A stretch of 51,659 bases of DNA. Source: Donghicola tyrosinivorans (GTDB lineage: Bacteria > Pseudomonadota > Alphaproteobacteria > Rhodobacterales > Rhodobacteraceae). Below the pieces are notes generated by a model that was not told where the DNA came from, ran no database searches, and saw nothing but the letters and a program-made list of their open reading frames with translations. Of this stretch, positions 49,684 to 51,659 are shown piece after piece. Position 1 is the first letter of the stretch; the number at the start of each line of letters is the position of its first letter. The DNA is taken from the NCBI RefSeq assembly GCF_003003355.1, contig NZ_PVTQ01000021.1, positions 1-51,659 on the forward strand, in the 5' to 3' direction. Both the position numbers and the translations under genes were made by a program.

Positions 49684-50922
49684 CTACGCGCTTTTAGTTT
49701 GCATTTTCTTACGCCACCGCAGATAGCTAAACGAAAGTCCAATCGTAAATCCTGGGGCTGCGGCCCAAAGCGGCCATACTTCTTTAGAAAGCTGTTCTCC
49801 AGTCCACAATGATTGAAAAGCCGCTGCGAGACAAAGCAGAATTGATGTACTTATTGCAAGGGAAAACGCTAGAAGCCTAACCTGGGAAGTTGGTAAGTAG
49901 TCGGCAAATGCAAATCCGAGCGTCAGTGGGTAAAGTGCAACATATACGGCCAGAGCTCGTAGAATAGTGCGCGTCCCCCCGTTTTCAAGGTCCGGCAAAA
50001 TAAGAAGATGCTGCTCGGTGAAAGATTCAAAGTTCCAGAGAAGAAGGGCTACAATCTGGCAGATGATACTAATGATAGCGAACCTACCTGAGGACTTTTC
50101 GCCAAGAAAGTTCTCGCGTTCGCTAGAGGCAAAGACCTGACGGAGCGCTGTTGCCTCAGCATTTAGAAACCCAGTCGAGGTATATGCGGCTTCGCTTTTG
50201 TTGTTCTCATGCAAGAATGCGAAGTCTGACACTACAATGAATGCCATCATAAGCTGTTGCTCATAGCTCAACCTGAAAGCGCGAAGGATACCGTCCAGTC
50301 GAAGCAGTGATCTATTATAAGTAATTGCCAGACGCAGATCGCGTATTAAATCAGTCAGATTAAAACGGAGGTTCCTATATAGCAGAGCAATCGTTGCCGC
50401 GGCAAAAGCATTAGAAATAAGAACACCTAAAAACGACAGGTTGAATCCGACAACGAGTACTATTACTGCAGCCAGCCTTGTCACTGCTCCGATGAGTTGA
50501 AACCTCCAGAACCGCGCAAGATCAACAACTTGTTGCTGACTGCTGGCGGTAAAGCTCAATAGCTGAAGAGTGAAAGCGAGGAGAAACAGGGTAACGAAGA
50601 AAAACAGTTTTTGTTCGCTGGTTGTGTACCAGATGATGAATGTAAGTATTGCAAAAATAACTGTGCAAGATGCAGAAATGGCTATACTGATTGACGAACG
50701 TAAATGAATCTGACCAACTTTCCAACCGTTCAGAAGGCGGCTCTTATGATTGGAGGCGATTGAAATAAGTAAAGTTTGGATAATGAGTGAAAGCAAACCA
50801 GCTTGCACAAAAAACTCGGTTTCGGAAGGGGCGTTTTTAACGGCCCAAGAATAACCAAGTACTCCTGATAACATAGAGATTGCAGTGCATAGCAGGCGTG
50901 TGAGTAAGTTAAGAAGTTTCAT
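49684..50922 (-). CDS. Polysaccharide flippase-like membrane protein (Wzx-like)
   Basis: 412 residues, about twelve membrane segments, consistent with the MOP/Wzx fold. It is the first gene of the minus-strand polysaccharide operon; wzy follows after 27 bases. A long cytoplasmic stretch near 215-260 is slightly unusual. Wzx identity is inferred from topology and context. Confidence 0.65.
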   Translation of the reverse strand: MKLLNLLTRLLCTAISMLSGVLGYSWAVKNAPSETEFFVQAGLLSLIIQTLLISIASNHKSRLLNGWKVGQIHLRSSISIAISASCTVIFAILTFIIWYTTSEQKLFFFVTLFLLAFTLQLLSFTASSQQQVVDLARFWRFQLIGAVTRLAAVIVLVVGFNLSFLGVLISNAFAAATIALLYRNLRFNLTDLIRDLRLAITYNRSLLRLDGILRAFRLSYEQQLMMAFIVVSDFAFLHENNKSEAAYTSTGFLNAEATALRQVFASSERENFLGEKSSGRFAIISIICQIVALLLWNFESFTEQHLLILPDLENGGTRTILRALAVYVALYPLTLGFAFADYLPTSQVRLLAFSLAISTSILLCLAAAFQSLWTGEQLSKEVWPLWAAAPGFTIGLSFSYLRWRKKMQTKSA

Positions 50923-51430
50923 CGCTTATTATTTTGGATCGTGTGCATTTGCGATCAGTAAGCGCTCCATCACGAAGTCTTTCTTGTTTAATTTGCAATC
51001 GCCAGCTCGAAAGGATCCGAGAAATACCACGGTTAGGAGCTTTCGAACTGGAGAAGTCTCGTTCGCTCGATTTTGGGTGTGCTCTTCTATAATCGTGGGT
51101 GTGGTCAGACTGAAGCGAAGGGAAATCAGTCAACTATCATATCAATAATAATTCAGATTAAGGCCTAGTTATTATTGAATAAAGCGACTTTCTTTTCAAG
51201 TGCTTTATATTTCTCCAATCAGCGATCTAAAAACCTTCGGGCACGTGATTTCCAGTCGCATACCTTTTGGCGTCTGTCAACGGCAGAGTAAGATCTGGCC
51301 ACAGAGCGGCGCAAAATTAGCGCGCTTTAATGCATGTACCTGAGGTCGTTGGGAGGGGGTAGCTTGACTAGGGGTCTTTGGGTGCGTTGCGGTTTTGCTG
51401 TGCCTACCAACTCTGGACCACCCGAAGCTG
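50923..51430. other. AT-rich upstream region of the polysaccharide operon
   Basis: About 500 bases with no credible gene. It should carry the wzx promoter. Near 51275-51320 a stretch beginning CTGTCAACGGCAGAGTAAG looks like an IS end, but I cannot assign it. Confidence 0.35.
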
Positions 51431-51446
51431 GAGTTTCGGACCTTGC

Positions 51447-51542
51447 TCACGATGACGGGCTGGTTGCGTCACCGGGAAAGTGCAATGCGCTCGGGACGTT
51501 ATATCCGATGGCGCTGTGTGGTCTGTCGTCATTGTAGAGAGG
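51447..51542 (-). pseudogene. IS3-family transposase OrfB, C-terminal remnant
   Basis: The minus-strand frame reads PPLYNDDRPHSAIGYNVP and then stops at 51447, the typical C-terminal YNxxRPHSAxG end of IS3-type integrases. It is followed outward by TGGAGTTTCGGACC, a terminal repeat. It is cut at about 51542 by the left end of another element of the same type. Confidence 0.75.
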
Positions 51543-51659
51543 TGGTCGCGGGATTTCGGACCAAGTGCTAAGCTGTAGCGCCTGAGGAAGAACGCACAGA
51601 AATGACCAAACGGAAACGCTATTCGGCAGAGTTCAAGGCGAAGGTGGCTTTGGAGGCCA
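51543..51659 (+). mobile_element. IS3-family element entering from the left border (partial)
   Basis: The left terminal repeat TGGTCGCGGGATTTCGGACC (51543-51562) shares TTTCGGACC with the remnant's end. It continues past the window edge. Confidence 0.7.
51602..51659 (+). CDS. IS3-family transposase OrfA (partial, runs off right edge)
   Basis: The frame begins MTKRKRYSAEFKAKVALEA, the standard start of IS3-type orfA helix-turn-helix proteins. GAGGAAG lies upstream. Only 19 residues are inside the window. Confidence 0.85.
   Translation, partial: MTKRKRYSAEFKAKVALEA

Noticed and set aside
1-51659. CRISPR arrays, rRNA or tRNA genes
   Set aside because: I saw no regularly spaced repeats and no cloverleaf or rRNA-like sequence; a covariance-model search would be needed to exclude weak cases.

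Overview
The window looks like DNA of a marine alphaproteobacterium of the Rhodobacteraceae (Roseobacter-type). The signs are high-GC codon use in most of it, TRAP and ABC uptake systems with their own regulators, FCD-type GntR, IclR and LysR regulators, and small mobile genes of the kind found on plasmids in this family. A partial P-loop ATPase overlapping a small helical protein at the left edge resembles plasmid mobilisation or partition pairs (TraK/TraL or StbA/StbB), so an extrachromosomal replicon is likely but not proven.

Layout. 1-3200 is an accessory strip: mobilisation-like pair, ParD/ParE toxin-antitoxin pair, GIY-YIG protein with zinc ribbons. 3201-3811 is non-coding but rich in inverted repeats. 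3812-8484 holds ordinary metabolic genes: an MDR oxidoreductase, a TauE/SafE exporter with a divergent GntR regulator, a secreted FAS1 protein and a PreA-like flavoprotein without its ferredoxin domain. 8498-25738 is the centrepiece, two parallel oligogalacturonide operons. Operon A (GH105, TRAP dctPQM, kduI, kduD) lies beside an IclR (KdgR-like) regulator. Operon B (togMN-A-B type ABC transporter, GH28, GH105, kduI, kduD) lies beside an AraC regulator. Their kduI-kduD ends are nearly identical, and a Fic-domain gene sits between the operons. 25739-35488 adds a GntR regulator, an enolase-superfamily enzyme, a family-5 solute-binding protein, a matching DppBCDF-type ABC operon ending in an esterase, and kdgF. 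35523-38748 has an SbtA-type bicarbonate permease, two LysR regulators with T-N11-A boxes, and an unannotated 27-residue membrane peptide. 39179-51659 is a polysaccharide locus: manC-manB, a nest of IS remnants, then an AT-richer opposite-strand operon of a Wzx-like flippase, a Wzy-like polymerase and four glycosyltransferases, ending in more IS3 sequence.

How it works together. Short pectic oligomers enter through the TRAP and ABC systems. GH28 and the two GH105 enzymes show no signal peptide and probably trim them in the cytoplasm. KdgF opens the unsaturated uronate to DKI, KduI isomerises DKI, and KduD reduces the product to KDG. KDG kinase, KDPG aldolase and pectate lyases are not in the window. 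The third transporter set shares an ACTTGTyATACAG motif with the enolase-superfamily gene, which suggests a common GntR-controlled regulon for a related, perhaps acylated, substrate.
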